NCBI RefSeq assembly: GCF_014656355.1
Contig: NZ_BNCG01000001.1
Span: 363,262 to 427,261 of the forward strand
Length of the DNA stretch: 64,000 nt
From: Camelimonas fluminis
GTDB lineage: Bacteria > Pseudomonadota > Alphaproteobacteria > Rhizobiales > Beijerinckiaceae
Direction: 5' to 3'
The notes beneath the pieces are model-generated. The model did not search any database, was not told where the DNA came from, and was given only the letters and a program-made list of their open reading frames with translations. A program made the position numbers and the translations under genes. Below are positions 27,140-35,704 of this stretch, in pieces (position 1 is the stretch's first letter; the number at the start of each line of letters is the position of its first letter).

Positions 27140-27720
27140 CCGGTTTCGCAATTTTTCCTGCCCGTCAGTTCTGACGACTGCCGGCCCGGATGCCCGGCTC
27201 CGGCCGTATCCACATGAGACGCCACGCGAAACGCCTGATCGAGAATGGTCAGCAGATGATCCGTGACCGGCAGGCCGCGCGCTTCGTCCGGCGTTACCCA
27301 TGCCAAAGCGGGCGCTTCGGCGCTGACCGTCGCGGCGCCGCCTGTCCAGATCGCGGCGAAGCACATGATAACATAATGGCGCAGCACACGGTCAGCTGAA
27401 TCGGCCGGCGTGCGGCCGCCCCGGGCGAAGGCGACGTGCTCAAGATAGCCGGCGAGGCCGATGATGCGGGCCGACACGCCGGTTTCTTCGGCCAGTTCGC
27501 GCAGGGCGGCGGCCTCCAGGGTTTCGCCAGCTTCCACGACGCCGCCCGGAAAGCTCCAGACCAGGGGCGGCGCGGCCCGCTGCGCCAGCAGGACGCGGCC
27601 GTCGTGGATGACGGCGCAACTGGCTGCAACAAACGGCCGGGTGGGGAAGCGCCTGTCAGGCGCCTCCGCTGCTTCGGGCGGCGCCCCCTGAATTTCACTG
27701 TCCGCGCGCGTTTCAGCCAC
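27136..27720 (-). CDS. Nudix hydrolase
   Basis: The 194-residue protein carries a complete Nudix box, [23 protein letters not shown] when read across two segments, with the metal-binding REL-AEE glutamates. Nudix enzymes cleave nucleoside diphosphates linked to another moiety; this subgroup is often labelled ADP-ribose or NADH pyrophosphatase, but the sequence does not decide the substrate. I start at GTG 27720, with AAGGAG 7-8 bases upstream. The frame is open to a GTG at 27759 inside pdxH. It lies 11 bases after the pdxH stop and overlaps the downstream TIGR02301 gene, so the three form an operon. Confidence 0.88.
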   Translation of the reverse strand: MAETRADSEIQGAPPEAAEAPDRRFPTRPFVAASCAVIHDGRVLLAQRAAPPLVWSFPGGVVEAGETLEAAALRELAEETGVSARIIGLAGYLEHVAFARGGRTPADSADRVLRHYVIMCFAAIWTGGAATVSAEAPALAWVTPDEARGLPVTDHLLTILDQAFRVASHVDTAGAGHPGRQSSELTGRKNCETG

Positions 27721-27731
27721 GCCTGGTCTCC

Positions 27732-28349
27732 TTATGGGAACAGGCGCTGCCGCGACCACGACGTAGTTTCGTCGGGTCGGGTGAATGTCACCCGGTCATG
27801 CAGACGGAAGGGACGGTCGTGCCAGAACTCGATGGCGAGAGGCGTCAGCCGGTAACCGGTCCAGTGCGGCGGACGCGGCAGTTCGGAGCCCTCCGGATAG
27901 CGTTTTTCCACGTCGGCGACGCGGGCGACAAGGTCCTCGCGGGAGGCGAGGGGGCGCGACTGGTCGCTGGCCCAGGCGCCAATGCGGCTGCCCCAGGGGC
28001 GGCTGAGGTAATAGGCGTCGGCCTCGGCGTCGGAGACGCGGCTGATCAGGCCGCGGGCGCGCACCTGGCGGCGGAGGCTTTTCCAGTGGAAGACGATGGC
28101 CGCCTTGCCGGCGCCATCAAGCTCCTGACCCTTGGCGCTGCGGGTGTTGGTGAAGAAGCAGAAGCCGCGTTCGTCCAGGCCTTTGAGCAGGACGATGCGG
28201 GCGTTCGGCAGACCGTCGGCGTCCACCGTCGCCAGGGTCATGGCGTTGGGGTCGTTGGGCTCCGAGGCGGAGGCGTCGGCCATCCACACGCGGAACAGCG
28301 CAAACGGATCGGTTGTCTCCGTGAAGTCACCGGTAATTAACGGTTCCAA
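27732..28349 (-). CDS. pdxH: pyridoxamine 5'-phosphate oxidase
   Basis: PdxH oxidises pyridoxine or pyridoxamine 5'-phosphate to pyridoxal 5'-phosphate with FMN. The 205-residue length is standard. Visible family segments are [36 protein letters not shown], the FMN and substrate region [29 protein letters not shown], and the C-terminal [15 protein letters not shown]. The start is the TTG at 28349, which has AGGAG 7 bases upstream; the TTG two codons earlier is too close to that site. It heads the pdxH-Nudix-TIGR02301 operon. Confidence 0.95.
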   Translation of the reverse strand: MEPLITGDFTETTDPFALFRVWMADASASEPNDPNAMTLATVDADGLPNARIVLLKGLDERGFCFFTNTRSAKGQELDGAGKAAIVFHWKSLRRQVRARGLISRVSDAEADAYYLSRPWGSRIGAWASDQSRPLASREDLVARVADVEKRYPEGSELPRPPHWTGYRLTPLAIEFWHDRPFRLHDRVTFTRPDETTSWSRQRLFP

Positions 28350-28749
28350 GGCCAATCTCCTTTAGCCATCCTGGCGGAGTGGAATTCTGATTTCTGAAGC
28401 CCCCGGTTCGCATCGGGCGTCGCATCAAGCGTCAAATTCCCGGTCCGCCGGAATTCCTGTCTTTCTGAAACCGGCCTTTGTCCCCTGGCAAAAGCCGGAG
28501 CCTGAAGCCCTGGAGAGATGGCCGGTCACGCTGGGCCGGCGCTTTCTCCACATTTGAACCCGCGTTCTCCCGGCGCAAGCAGCGCCCGTCTTGCCGGGAA
28601 ACGTCCTGTTGGAGACCCCTGCGTTGGAGTGTTCCGCGACATCCAGGGCGCGTGCGCCCGGTCAGGCGCTTTATATGCGCCATCCGGCGTTTCGCGAAGG
28701 ACGTGATCGTCGCGCATCGGGGAAGCGTGGATATTTTGGGGGCGCGCGA
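28350..28749. other. 400-bp divergent upstream region, no gene supported
   Basis: The region separates pdxH (leftward) from the lipoprotein gene (rightward) and must hold both promoters. Frames here overlap one another on both strands and no motif is recognisable. Confidence 0.45.
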
Positions 28750-29220
28750 ATGGTTTTTTTCCAGCCTCTGGCTGCCTTCTTCCGCCTGGGGCGCTCCGCC
28801 CGCGCTGGCGCGGCCATCGCCGTTTGCCTGGCGTTGCCTGGGTGTGGCTTCAGCATTCCCATCAAGCCGCTGGCCCGGGATGAAGTGGTGACCGGCTCGA
28901 TCACGCCGGTTGACGTCGAAACCCGCCTGACTCCTGGTCTGACCGAAGAGGACTGGCGGCGCGCCAGCAACGCCATGTCGGTGGCGCTTGATCCGCTTGG
29001 CAATGGTGAGCGCGCCGGGTGGGACAATCCGGAAACCGGACACTCCGGCGCCTTCCGGTCGGCGGGCCTGCCCTTCGTTCGCGCCGGCGAGGTGTGCCGG
29101 TCGTGGGTCGCTGACGTGAAAACCAGAATCATCACCCGCCGCCAGGAGGGAACCTCCTGCCGGGCGCCAGGCGAGGACTGGCGCATCGCTTCCAACCAGC
29201 AGGTCGCTGACGCGCGTTAG
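28750..29220 (+). CDS. 17-kDa surface-antigen-like lipoprotein (RT0821/Lpp0805 type)
   Basis: The 156-residue protein has a signal peptide with Arg residues in the n-region, a hydrophobic core AAIAVCLALPGC and a lipobox Cys near residue 27, so it should be anchored in a membrane. Following are GSITPVDVETRLTPGLTEEDWRRASNAM and WDNPETGHSGAFRSAG, which match the 17-kDa antigen-like family (PF16998) found in alphaproteobacteria, including the short conserved C-terminal CR-W---V pattern. Role unknown. The ATG at 28750 has a weak GGGGGC upstream; the frame is open to 28591 but that region has no similarity. Confidence 0.75.
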   Translation: MVFFQPLAAFFRLGRSARAGAAIAVCLALPGCGFSIPIKPLARDEVVTGSITPVDVETRLTPGLTEEDWRRASNAMSVALDPLGNGERAGWDNPETGHSGAFRSAGLPFVRAGEVCRSWVADVKTRIITRRQEGTSCRAPGEDWRIASNQQVADAR

Positions 29221-29781
29221 CGGAGCTAATTTGGGATTTTCCTGCACTTTCACATCACGCGGCGCGGAAAAGCCAGATTGATGAATTTATCTATAATATC
29301 AATAAGTTGTTTGTGATTTTTTGATCTTGATATTCGCCCGCGGCCTTGTATCGAGGGATGAGAATGTCGAAATCCGAAAAGGCAGGGCTTCCCGACCAGG
29401 CGGCTCCGCCCGATTGTTCAAAGTTCGCGTGGGGCAAGGCGTGGTGGAGCTCCCTTCAGTCGCACGACGGTGCAACATGGCCGGCTCTGGCTCTTCGACA
29501 ATTTCTGCAGAAATCGCGCTTCACCGGCATTCTGGTAGTTGCATAATGGCAACATGCGCCCATATGCGATGAGGCGCCCATTCGCGCGCCTTTGCGGTCT
29601 TCCAACGTACGCCTTCCCCAGGCCGGAAAATCCGGCGTATGTCTGACCCCGCCGTGTCTGCGGCCGGGTTCGACGTGGTAACTTTCAGCGCAGGATGGAT
29701 TGCGGGGCGGATTGACTGTATGCGCGTCAATGGGGTTGCTTGGGACATTAACGCCCTGCCGGGCGCTGGAGCAGACAGGTA
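29221..29781. other. 561-bp region with an AT-rich patch
   Basis: The segment 29279-29332 is much more AT-rich than its surroundings and could carry promoter or H-NS/MucR-like binding sequence. One small frame (29364-29546) is described separately. The last 200 bases are ordinary and must contain the DnaJ-like gene promoter. Confidence 0.5.
29364..29546 (+). CDS. possible small protein, 60 residues
   Basis: I do not recognise this frame. It starts MSKSEKAGLPDQ, is rich in Lys and Trp (FAWGKAWWSSLQ) and ends in a hydrophobic stretch (FTGILVVA). GAGG lies about 8 bases upstream of the ATG and an AT-rich patch precedes it, which would fit a promoter. There is no family support and it may be a chance frame. 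Confidence 0.25.
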   Translation: MSKSEKAGLPDQAAPPDCSKFAWGKAWWSSLQSHDGATWPALALRQFLQKSRFTGILVVA

Positions 29782-30699
29782 ATGCGTGATCCTTATCAGG
29801 TTCTTGGCGTAGCGCGGGATGCCAGCGAGGCGGACGTCAAGAAGGCGTTCCGCAAGGCCGCCAAGACATGGCATCCGGACCACAACAAGGACCCGAAGGC
29901 CAAGGAACGCTTCGCGGAAATCAACGCGGCCTATGAAATCGTTGGCGACAAGGAAAAGCGCGGTCAGTTCGATCGCGGCGAGATCGACGCCGAAGGCAAG
30001 CCGAAGTTTCAGGGGTTCGAGGGCTTTCACCCGGGCGCTGGCGGGCGCAGCGGCTTTGGCGGCGGTCAGGGCTTCGAGGGTTTCTCCTTCGGCTTTGGCC
30101 AGGACGGCCGGGTCGATCCGTCGGATATTTTCGGCGACGCCTTTCGTGACGCCATGGGCGGGCGGGCGCGGGGGCGGCGGGCGCCGCCGCGCGGCGCCGA
30201 CATCGAGGCCGAAATCATCATCAGCCTGCGCGACGCCGCCGAAGGCGGGCAGAAGCGCCTGCATCTGCCCAGCGGCAGCGACGTCAACATGAATATTCCA
30301 GCCGGCATTCGCGACGGCAAGGTGATGCGGCTGAAGGGGCAGGGCGACCCGAGCCCGTTCGGCGGCGAGCATGGCGACGCGCTGCTCACCGTGCGCATTG
30401 CCCCGGACGAGCGGTTCACGCTGGATGGCGACACCCTGCGGGCTCGCCTGCCGGTGGATCTGGAGGACGCGGTGCTTGGCGGCAAGGTGCGCGTGCCGAC
30501 GCTCGATGGCGAAGTGGCGATGACCATTCCGCCGATGACCAGCAGCGGTCGCAACCTACGGTTGCGCGGCAAGGGTTTTCCGACAGGCAAGGGCGATGCG
30601 CGCGGCGATCTGATCGTCACCGTGGACGTGCGCCTGCCGGACGAAGCGGATCCGGAGCTGACGGCGCTGATGCAGAAGCGGCGCGACGCCAGCGTCTGA
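29782..30699 (+). CDS. DnaJ/CbpA-type co-chaperone without zinc finger
   Basis: The 305-residue protein has an N-terminal J domain (1-68) with the HPD motif at 31-33, which stimulates the ATPase of DnaK. A Gly/Phe-rich linker follows to about residue 130. The C-terminal substrate-binding region begins at [19 protein letters not shown]. The four CxxCxGxG zinc repeats of true DnaJ are absent, which makes it CbpA-like (class B). It starts [15 protein letters not shown] at an ATG and is a single gene closed by a strong intrinsic terminator. Confidence 0.93.
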   Translation: MRDPYQVLGVARDASEADVKKAFRKAAKTWHPDHNKDPKAKERFAEINAAYEIVGDKEKRGQFDRGEIDAEGKPKFQGFEGFHPGAGGRSGFGGGQGFEGFSFGFGQDGRVDPSDIFGDAFRDAMGGRARGRRAPPRGADIEAEIIISLRDAAEGGQKRLHLPSGSDVNMNIPAGIRDGKVMRLKGQGDPSPFGGEHGDALLTVRIAPDERFTLDGDTLRARLPVDLEDAVLGGKVRVPTLDGEVAMTIPPMTSSGRNLRLRGKGFPTGKGDARGDLIVTVDVRLPDEADPELTALMQKRRDASV

Positions 30700-30720
30700 G
30701 CAGCGTTAGTTCCCGACGGA

Positions 30721-30760
30721 AACGCCTTCACGCCGGGCTGCGTGAAGGCGTTCCTTTTTG
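30721..30760 (+). terminator. intrinsic terminator of the DnaJ-like gene
   Basis: A 13-bp perfect stem, AACGCCTTCACGC (30721-30733) with GCGTGAAGGCGTT (30740-30752), a 6-base loop, is followed by CCTTTTTG. It lies 21 bases after the stop codon. Confidence 0.9.
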
Positions 30761-30807
30761 GGGCGTTTTCCTCATGCAAAGCGGCGTCCACCTTGCGGGA
30801 AAATGCT
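30761..30807. repeat. dispersed palindromic repeat family B, copy 2
   Basis: GGGCGTTTTCCTCATGC, AAAGCGGCGTCCACCTTGC and GGGAAAATGCT align with copy 1 at 15468-15511 in the centre and right arm. It lies directly after the terminator and overlaps the last codons of the convergent aminotransferase gene by two bases. Confidence 0.7.
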
Positions 30808-32173
30808 AGCGCGCGCTGTTCACCCAGACCGTGGTGCGATCGAGGGCGATGGCGAGGCGCTCGAACAGCAGGTCGATTTCCGATTCGGTGATGATCAGGG
30901 GCGGGCACAGGGCCATGGAATCGCCGAGACTGCGGGCGATCAGCCCTTCCTCCGCCGCATAGCGCGTGAACATGGCGCCGACGCCGGCCTGAGCCGGGAA
31001 GGCGGCTTTGGTTTTCCGGTCGGCCACCAGCTCCAGGGCCCCCATCAGTCCCATGCCTCTGGCTTCGCCGACGAGGGGGTGCTCGCTGAATTCACGCAAA
31101 CGCTGCTGGAACAGGGGCGCGACCTTGCGCACATGGCCGACAATGTCGTCGCGCTCGTAAATCTCTATTGTTTTCAGCGCCACCGCGGCCGCCACCGGAT
31201 GCCCCGAGTAAGTGAAGCCATGGTAGAAGGCGCCGTTCTTGCGGCTCTCGTCGACCATGGCCTGATACATGCGCTCGGGGATCAGCACGGCGCTGATCGG
31301 CATGTAGGCGGCGGAGAGCGCCTTGGCCAGCGACATGCTGTCTGGCCGCATGCCCAGCGCCTGCGAGCCAAACATCTCGCCAAGACGGCCGAAGCCGCAG
31401 ATCACTTCGTCGGCGATCATGTAAACGTCGTAGCGGTCGAGCACCGCCTGGATTTTCTCGAAATAGCCGGCAGGCGGGACAATGACGCCGCCGGCGCCCA
31501 TCACGGGCTCGGCGATGAAGGCCGCCACGGTGTCCGGGCCCTCGCGCAGGATCATTTCCTCCAGCTCATTGGCCAGGCGGGTGGCGAAATCTTCCTCGCT
31601 CTCGCCCTCATGGGCGTAGCGGTAATGGTGCGGGCAGGCGGTGTGCAGGATGCCGGCGATGGGCAGATCAAAATCGGCGTGGTTGCCAGGCAGGCCAGTG
31701 AGCGAAGCGCTGGCGATGGTGACGCCGTGATAGGCGCGCTGGCGGCTGATGATCTTTTTCTTGTTGGGGCGGCCCAGCGCGTTGTTCATGTACCAGACCA
31801 GCTTGATCTGGGTGTCGTTGGCCTCCGAGCCCGAATTGCAGAAGAACACGCGCGAGACCGGAATCGGCGCCATGTCCTTCAACTTTTCCGCCAGTGCGAT
31901 GGCCGGGTCGTGACTGCGGCCGGCGAACAGGTGGTTGAACGGCAGACGCGCCATCTGCTCGCGCGCCGCTTCGACGAGTTCGGCGTTGCTGAAGCCGAGC
32001 GAGGCGCACCACAGGCCGGACATACCCTCCAGATAAGGCTTGCCGGCGCTGTCGTAGACATAAACGCCGTCGCCGCGCTCCATCACCACCGGCCCCTGGT
32101 CGGGTAACGTCGCCAGATTGGCGTAGGGGTGGGCGATGGTCGCCAGATCACGGGCGGCGTAATTGTCGGTCAT
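30806..32173 (-). CDS. class III PLP-dependent aminotransferase (omega-aminotransferase type)
   Basis: The 455-residue enzyme is a fold-type I aminotransferase of class III, a group that transfers amino groups from omega-amino acids, amines or polyamines such as putrescine, commonly to pyruvate. PLP-binding residues are visible: the GSE motif in FFCNSGSEANDTQIK, Asp255 in IADEVICGFGR, and the Schiff-base Lys284 in SLAKALSAAYMP. The FTYSGHPVAAAVAL segment is also typical. The substrate cannot be fixed. The ATG at 32173 has GGAGGAG upstream. It is convergent with the DnaJ-like gene. Confidence 0.9.
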   Translation of the reverse strand: MTDNYAARDLATIAHPYANLATLPDQGPVVMERGDGVYVYDSAGKPYLEGMSGLWCASLGFSNAELVEAAREQMARLPFNHLFAGRSHDPAIALAEKLKDMAPIPVSRVFFCNSGSEANDTQIKLVWYMNNALGRPNKKKIISRQRAYHGVTIASASLTGLPGNHADFDLPIAGILHTACPHHYRYAHEGESEEDFATRLANELEEMILREGPDTVAAFIAEPVMGAGGVIVPPAGYFEKIQAVLDRYDVYMIADEVICGFGRLGEMFGSQALGMRPDSMSLAKALSAAYMPISAVLIPERMYQAMVDESRKNGAFYHGFTYSGHPVAAAVALKTIEIYERDDIVGHVRKVAPLFQQRLREFSEHPLVGEARGMGLMGALELVADRKTKAAFPAQAGVGAMFTRYAAEEGLIARSLGDSMALCPPLIITESEIDLLFERLAIALDRTTVWVNSAR

Positions 32174-32418
32174 GCGGCTCCTCCCTGCTCACGGCTGTGG
32201 CGGCCGGGGCTTTTGTCCCAGTCTGCCACAGTTCTCGGCGGAGGCCACCGAAGGCGCTGCAGTTACTTCGTCCAGGCAGCCGCCTTGCGCAAGCAGCCGC
32301 CTTGCCGGGCGGCAACAGGCTCACGTGTTTTGGGCCTGCCTGCGGCGAAAGGGGATGGGGGTGACAGGGGCGCGGAGAGTGGGGCGGCCTGGCGGCGCCC
32401 CGCTCGCGCAGGCGCGTT

Positions 32419-33873
32419 TCAGCGCGCCATGGGCGGCGCGCGAAAACCGCCGTTGAGCTTCTCGAGCATGCCGGCGACCGCGATGGTGGTGCGGTCTGCG
32501 CCTTCCGCGCCGACAATCTGCACGCCCGCCGGCAGCGCGCCGTCGGCCTGCGGCACAGGCGCGACCGTCGCCGGAAGATGCGCCACGGTGGCCAGGGCGG
32601 CCCAGTGCAGCAGGTTGAAATAGGGGGCCTGCACGCCCCCGCCCATGTCGATGCGGCGACCGTGGATGTCCTTGCCATGGTCATGGGCAATGGCGGTGAC
32701 CGAGGCCGGCGGCATCAGCACCACGTCATAATTCTCGAAGAAGCGGTTCCAGGCCTGCTTCAGCTTCTCGCGACGGGCCACAAGTTCGCGCCATTCGGCG
32801 GCGCCGAGGCCGGCGGCCCGGCATTGCTGCGCCTGGTGGCTGTGATCGTCGGCGGCAAACGAAGCGGCGTTGTCGGCGAGGCGTTGACGCGCCTTCTCCG
32901 GCACGGCGGAGAGCGCGATGGCGTGGTTCATCAGGGCGTAGACCTCAAACGCCTCGAAGAAATCGAAGTCCGGCCGGGCGTTGTCATCAACGATTGCCCC
33001 TGCGCCAGCAAGGCTGCGCGCTGCTGTCCCGACGGCTTCCGCCACCGCGGCGGAGACCGGAGCTTCGGCCTCATTCAGCCACACGGCCACGCGCAGGCCC
33101 TCTGGCGTCGTGCGGCGCGGCGGCTCCAGCCGGGCCAGCGCGCCATCGGGCGAGTCAGAGCCGGCGGTCAGCGACAGAATCAGGTCAAGATCGGCGGCCG
33201 AGCGGGCGATCGGGCCGCCGACGCCGAGGTCCGGGTTATGGTTGACGGTTCCCGGCGCTGGCGGAATGTGGCCGCGCATCGGGACCAGGTCCCAGGTGGA
33301 TTTGTGACCGAACACGCCGCAGCAATGGGCGGGCCAGCGGATCGAACCGCCAATATCCGAGCCCCATTCAAACGACGACATGCCGGTGGCGGTGGCCGCC
33401 GCGGCGCCGCCTGACGAACCGCCGGGGCTGCGGGCAACGTCCCACGGGTTGTTGGTGGTTCCATAGACGGCGTTGAACGCCTGCCAGTCGCTGGTGAAGG
33501 CCGGAACGTTGCTCTTGCCGAAAATCACCGCTCCGGCATTGCGGAGCCGGGCGATTGCGGCGGCGTCTTCTTCCGGAACGTAGTCCTTCAGCGCCGGCGC
33601 GCCCGCGGTGGCCGGCATGCCTTTGACAGCGAACGAATCCTTGATGGTGACCGGCAGGCCATCGAGCGGCAGCGCCTTGCCGGCGGCGCGGCGCGCGTCG
33701 CTGGCGCGGGCGGCGGCGCGGGCGCCTTCCACATCCATGGCGACCACGGCGTTGAGCCCGGGGTTGAGGGCCGCCACGCGATTCAGGGTCAGTTCCAGCA
33801 GGTCAACCGCCGTGGTCTCGCCGCGCGCCAGCGCCGCAAGCTGTTCACTGGCGGATTGTGTCAGCAGATCCAT
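32419..33873 (-). CDS. amidase signature family enzyme
   Basis: The 484-residue protein has the complete Ser-cisSer-Lys triad of amidase-signature enzymes: Lys78 in PVTIKDSFAVKG, Ser153 in SPGGSSGG, and nucleophile Ser177 in GSDIGGSIRWPAHCCGVFGHK. These cytoplasmic enzymes hydrolyse amides; without the gatB/gatC context, and with the free-standing architecture, a GatA role is unlikely. The substrate is unknown. ATG 33873 has GGGGAG 7 bases upstream. It follows the aminotransferase gene's upstream side on the same strand, 245 bases away, so joint expression is possible. Confidence 0.9.
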   Translation of the reverse strand: MDLLTQSASEQLAALARGETTAVDLLELTLNRVAALNPGLNAVVAMDVEGARAAARASDARRAAGKALPLDGLPVTIKDSFAVKGMPATAGAPALKDYVPEEDAAAIARLRNAGAVIFGKSNVPAFTSDWQAFNAVYGTTNNPWDVARSPGGSSGGAAAATATGMSSFEWGSDIGGSIRWPAHCCGVFGHKSTWDLVPMRGHIPPAPGTVNHNPDLGVGGPIARSAADLDLILSLTAGSDSPDGALARLEPPRRTTPEGLRVAVWLNEAEAPVSAAVAEAVGTAARSLAGAGAIVDDNARPDFDFFEAFEVYALMNHAIALSAVPEKARQRLADNAASFAADDHSHQAQQCRAAGLGAAEWRELVARREKLKQAWNRFFENYDVVLMPPASVTAIAHDHGKDIHGRRIDMGGGVQAPYFNLLHWAALATVAHLPATVAPVPQADGALPAGVQIVGAEGADRTTIAVAGMLEKLNGGFRAPPMAR

Positions 33874-34044
33874 GGCGTGCTCCCCTTGCCGTATTCTGTT
33901 GGCCCAAGGTGTGGGCGGCGCGGGTATGGATACATTCACAAGAAATTTGCGCAACTGTTGGCGCCAGGGGCTGGATGCGGGCTGACCGGGGCGGAATTCC
34001 GCCTTGTTGCCTTTCGGCCGCATGTCCAGGAGGACGCCAACGAC

Positions 34045-34089
34045 ATGAGCAAAACATGTTCAACAACCGCCTTTCATTGTTCTTGCTGA
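34045..34089 (+). other. possible 14-codon leader frame overlapping the EEP gene start
   Basis: An ATG preceded at 11 bases by a perfect AGGAGG opens a 14-codon frame (MSKTCSTTAFHCSC) that overlaps the EEP gene in another frame. It could be a coupling leader, or the sign of a one-base frameshift in the EEP gene start. Confidence 0.35.
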
Positions 34090-35051
34090 TTATCGCCGGG
34101 CTTGTCGCTGCGCCGCTGGCGCTGGGGTTCGCCGGCGGGCTACATCCGGCCTTTGACTCGTTCGCGCATTTCCGGGCGCATCTGGCCGTGCTGACGGCGC
34201 TGCTGGCCCTGCCGCCGCTGTTCACGGCCAGGCGGCGCGGCGGAGCGGCGCTCGTGTTGCTGGCCGCGGCGGCGTTCGCGACCACGTTCTGGGCGTTCAG
34301 TCACCCGGGCGGGCAGGATGCGCAGGCCGCGCCGGGCTCCCGTTACCGGCTTGTCCAGATCAATCTGCGTTTCGATAACCGGACGCCGGAGCGCGTTCTC
34401 GACATGATCACGCGCGAGAAGCCGGACGTTATTGCCTATCAGGAGGGCGGCGCGCACTGGGCGCCGTGGCTCGACAGGCTGGCGGCGGCGTATCCCCATC
34501 GCCTGCATTGCCCCAAGGGAGTGGGGCTTCTGTCCCGCCATCCATTCCGCTGGGAGAACGCCTGGGTTCAGCAAAGTGGCGCGGACAAAGCTACTCCCAA
34601 GACTGCCGGCTGCACCGGTGATGGCCTGATGGCGATCGCGCCGTTCAATCTCGGCGGCGTGGTCGTGCGCGTGGCGTCGCTGCATCTCGAATGGCCGTGG
34701 CCTTTCGCACAGCAACGGAACCTGCGCCAGATCGGGCCAGAACTGGAAAAACTGCGCGGCCCGCGCATCGTCGCCGGTGATTTTAACGCCACGCCATGGA
34801 GCCATACGGTGCGACAGGTGGAAACTGCCGCCGGCGCGCGCGCCATGAACGGCGCGGGAGCCACCTGGTTTATCGGGACGCTGCCGGCGGCGTGGCGGCC
34901 ATATCTTGGTCTGCCCATCGACCAGATTCTTGTCAGCCGCGACATTGCCGCGCCGCGCCTCTCCACGCTGGAACATGTCGGCTCGGACCATTTGCCGGTG
35001 CGACTCGATTTCTCGACGCTCCCGGCCAGATCGCAAGCCGCTGCTTTCTAG
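34056..35051 (+). CDS. membrane-anchored endonuclease/exonuclease/phosphatase (EEP) family protein
   Basis: The protein of about 331 residues has three N-terminal membrane segments (residues 5-24, 38-55, 63-82) and then an EEP catalytic domain, facing the periplasm by analogy with similar proteins. Motifs include YQEGGAHW, GDFNATPWSH and the C-terminal GSDHLPVRLDF. EEP enzymes cleave phosphodiester bonds in DNA, RNA or phospholipids; substrate unknown. The start ATG 34056 has no good ribosome site at the right distance. Instead AGGAGG at 34028-34033 serves an overlapping 14-codon frame starting at 34045, so the start may be coupled to that frame. Confidence 0.8.
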   Translation: MFNNRLSLFLLIIAGLVAAPLALGFAGGLHPAFDSFAHFRAHLAVLTALLALPPLFTARRRGGAALVLLAAAAFATTFWAFSHPGGQDAQAAPGSRYRLVQINLRFDNRTPERVLDMITREKPDVIAYQEGGAHWAPWLDRLAAAYPHRLHCPKGVGLLSRHPFRWENAWVQQSGADKATPKTAGCTGDGLMAIAPFNLGGVVVRVASLHLEWPWPFAQQRNLRQIGPELEKLRGPRIVAGDFNATPWSHTVRQVETAAGARAMNGAGATWFIGTLPAAWRPYLGLPIDQILVSRDIAAPRLSTLEHVGSDHLPVRLDFSTLPARSQAAAF

Positions 35052-35518
35052 TCAGGCAGCGTATTGCGCCATGCCCGCTGGATGCGATCAAGGACTGCGA
35101 TGTCGGCGGCGGAGAGGCGGCCGAGCGTCTGGTCGACATATGCGCGCTGAATGGCGAGACCGCGCGCGACCACGTCGCGCCCCTGCCCGGTGAGGTAGAG
35201 CGCATGGCTTCGCCTGTCGCCAGGCAGGGCGCGACGTTCGGCGAAACCGCCGCGCACCAGACGATCGACCAGGCCAGACACGTTGCCCTTGGTGACATAA
35301 AGGCGGTCGGCCAGCTCCTGCTGGCTCAAGCCTTCGCGTTCCGACAGGGTGGAGAGCACGTCGAACTGGGGGACCGACAGGGCGATGTCGCGCAGTTCGG
35401 CGGTGATCGCCGCGTACAGCCGCCGGTTGAGGCGCACGAAGCGCAGCCAGACCTTCATGACATCCGCCGCTTCATCCGCGCTCGCCGCGCCGGGAAGCGG
35501 TTCGATTGACGCGTTCAC
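35048..35518 (-). CDS. MarR-family transcriptional regulator
   Basis: The 156-residue protein is a MarR-type winged-helix repressor. Helix-turn-helix and wing are visible in LSQQELADRLYVTKGNVSGLVDRLVRGGFAERRALPGDRRSHALYLT, read in blocks, with the family-typical DRR segment in the wing. It dimerises through its terminal helices. It is divergent from the acyl-CoA ligase and overlaps the end of the EEP gene by four bases in antisense. The usual arrangement suggests it represses the ligase and itself, with an aromatic or acyl-CoA ligand as inducer; this is inference. Confidence 0.92.
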   Translation of the reverse strand: MNASIEPLPGAASADEAADVMKVWLRFVRLNRRLYAAITAELRDIALSVPQFDVLSTLSEREGLSQQELADRLYVTKGNVSGLVDRLVRGGFAERRALPGDRRSHALYLTGQGRDVVARGLAIQRAYVDQTLGRLSAADIAVLDRIQRAWRNTLPD

Positions 35519-35589
35519 TGTCGCCTCCAGGTCCTGCCAAATGCCGCCGCCGCGATCGGCGCCGCCAGCGCCTTCTTATCAGCACACAT

Positions 35590-35603
35590 GTTTACACATA
35601 AAC
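35590..35603. promoter_or_regulatory. candidate MarR operator in the divergent promoter
   Basis: GTTTA-CACA-TAAAC is a perfect inverted repeat with a 4-base centre, and the symmetry nearly extends to ATGTTTA/TAAACCAT. It lies 72 bases upstream of the MarR start and 102 bases upstream of the ligase start, the expected place for a shared operator. Assignment is by position and symmetry only. Confidence 0.5.
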
Positions 35604-35704
35604 CATTGCAATCGGGCGCGCGTGGACGATGATCGGTTCTGTCGGGCGCGAACCAGAACCTGTGGCGGGCGCGCGGCCGGGACAACGCCAACGGGAGGAT
35701 AAAC

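Noticed and set aside
28432-29253. 273-codon minus-strand frame opposite the 17-kDa-antigen-like lipoprotein
   Set aside because: The plus strand has a signal peptide, lipobox and family segments, while the minus frame has no recognisable feature.
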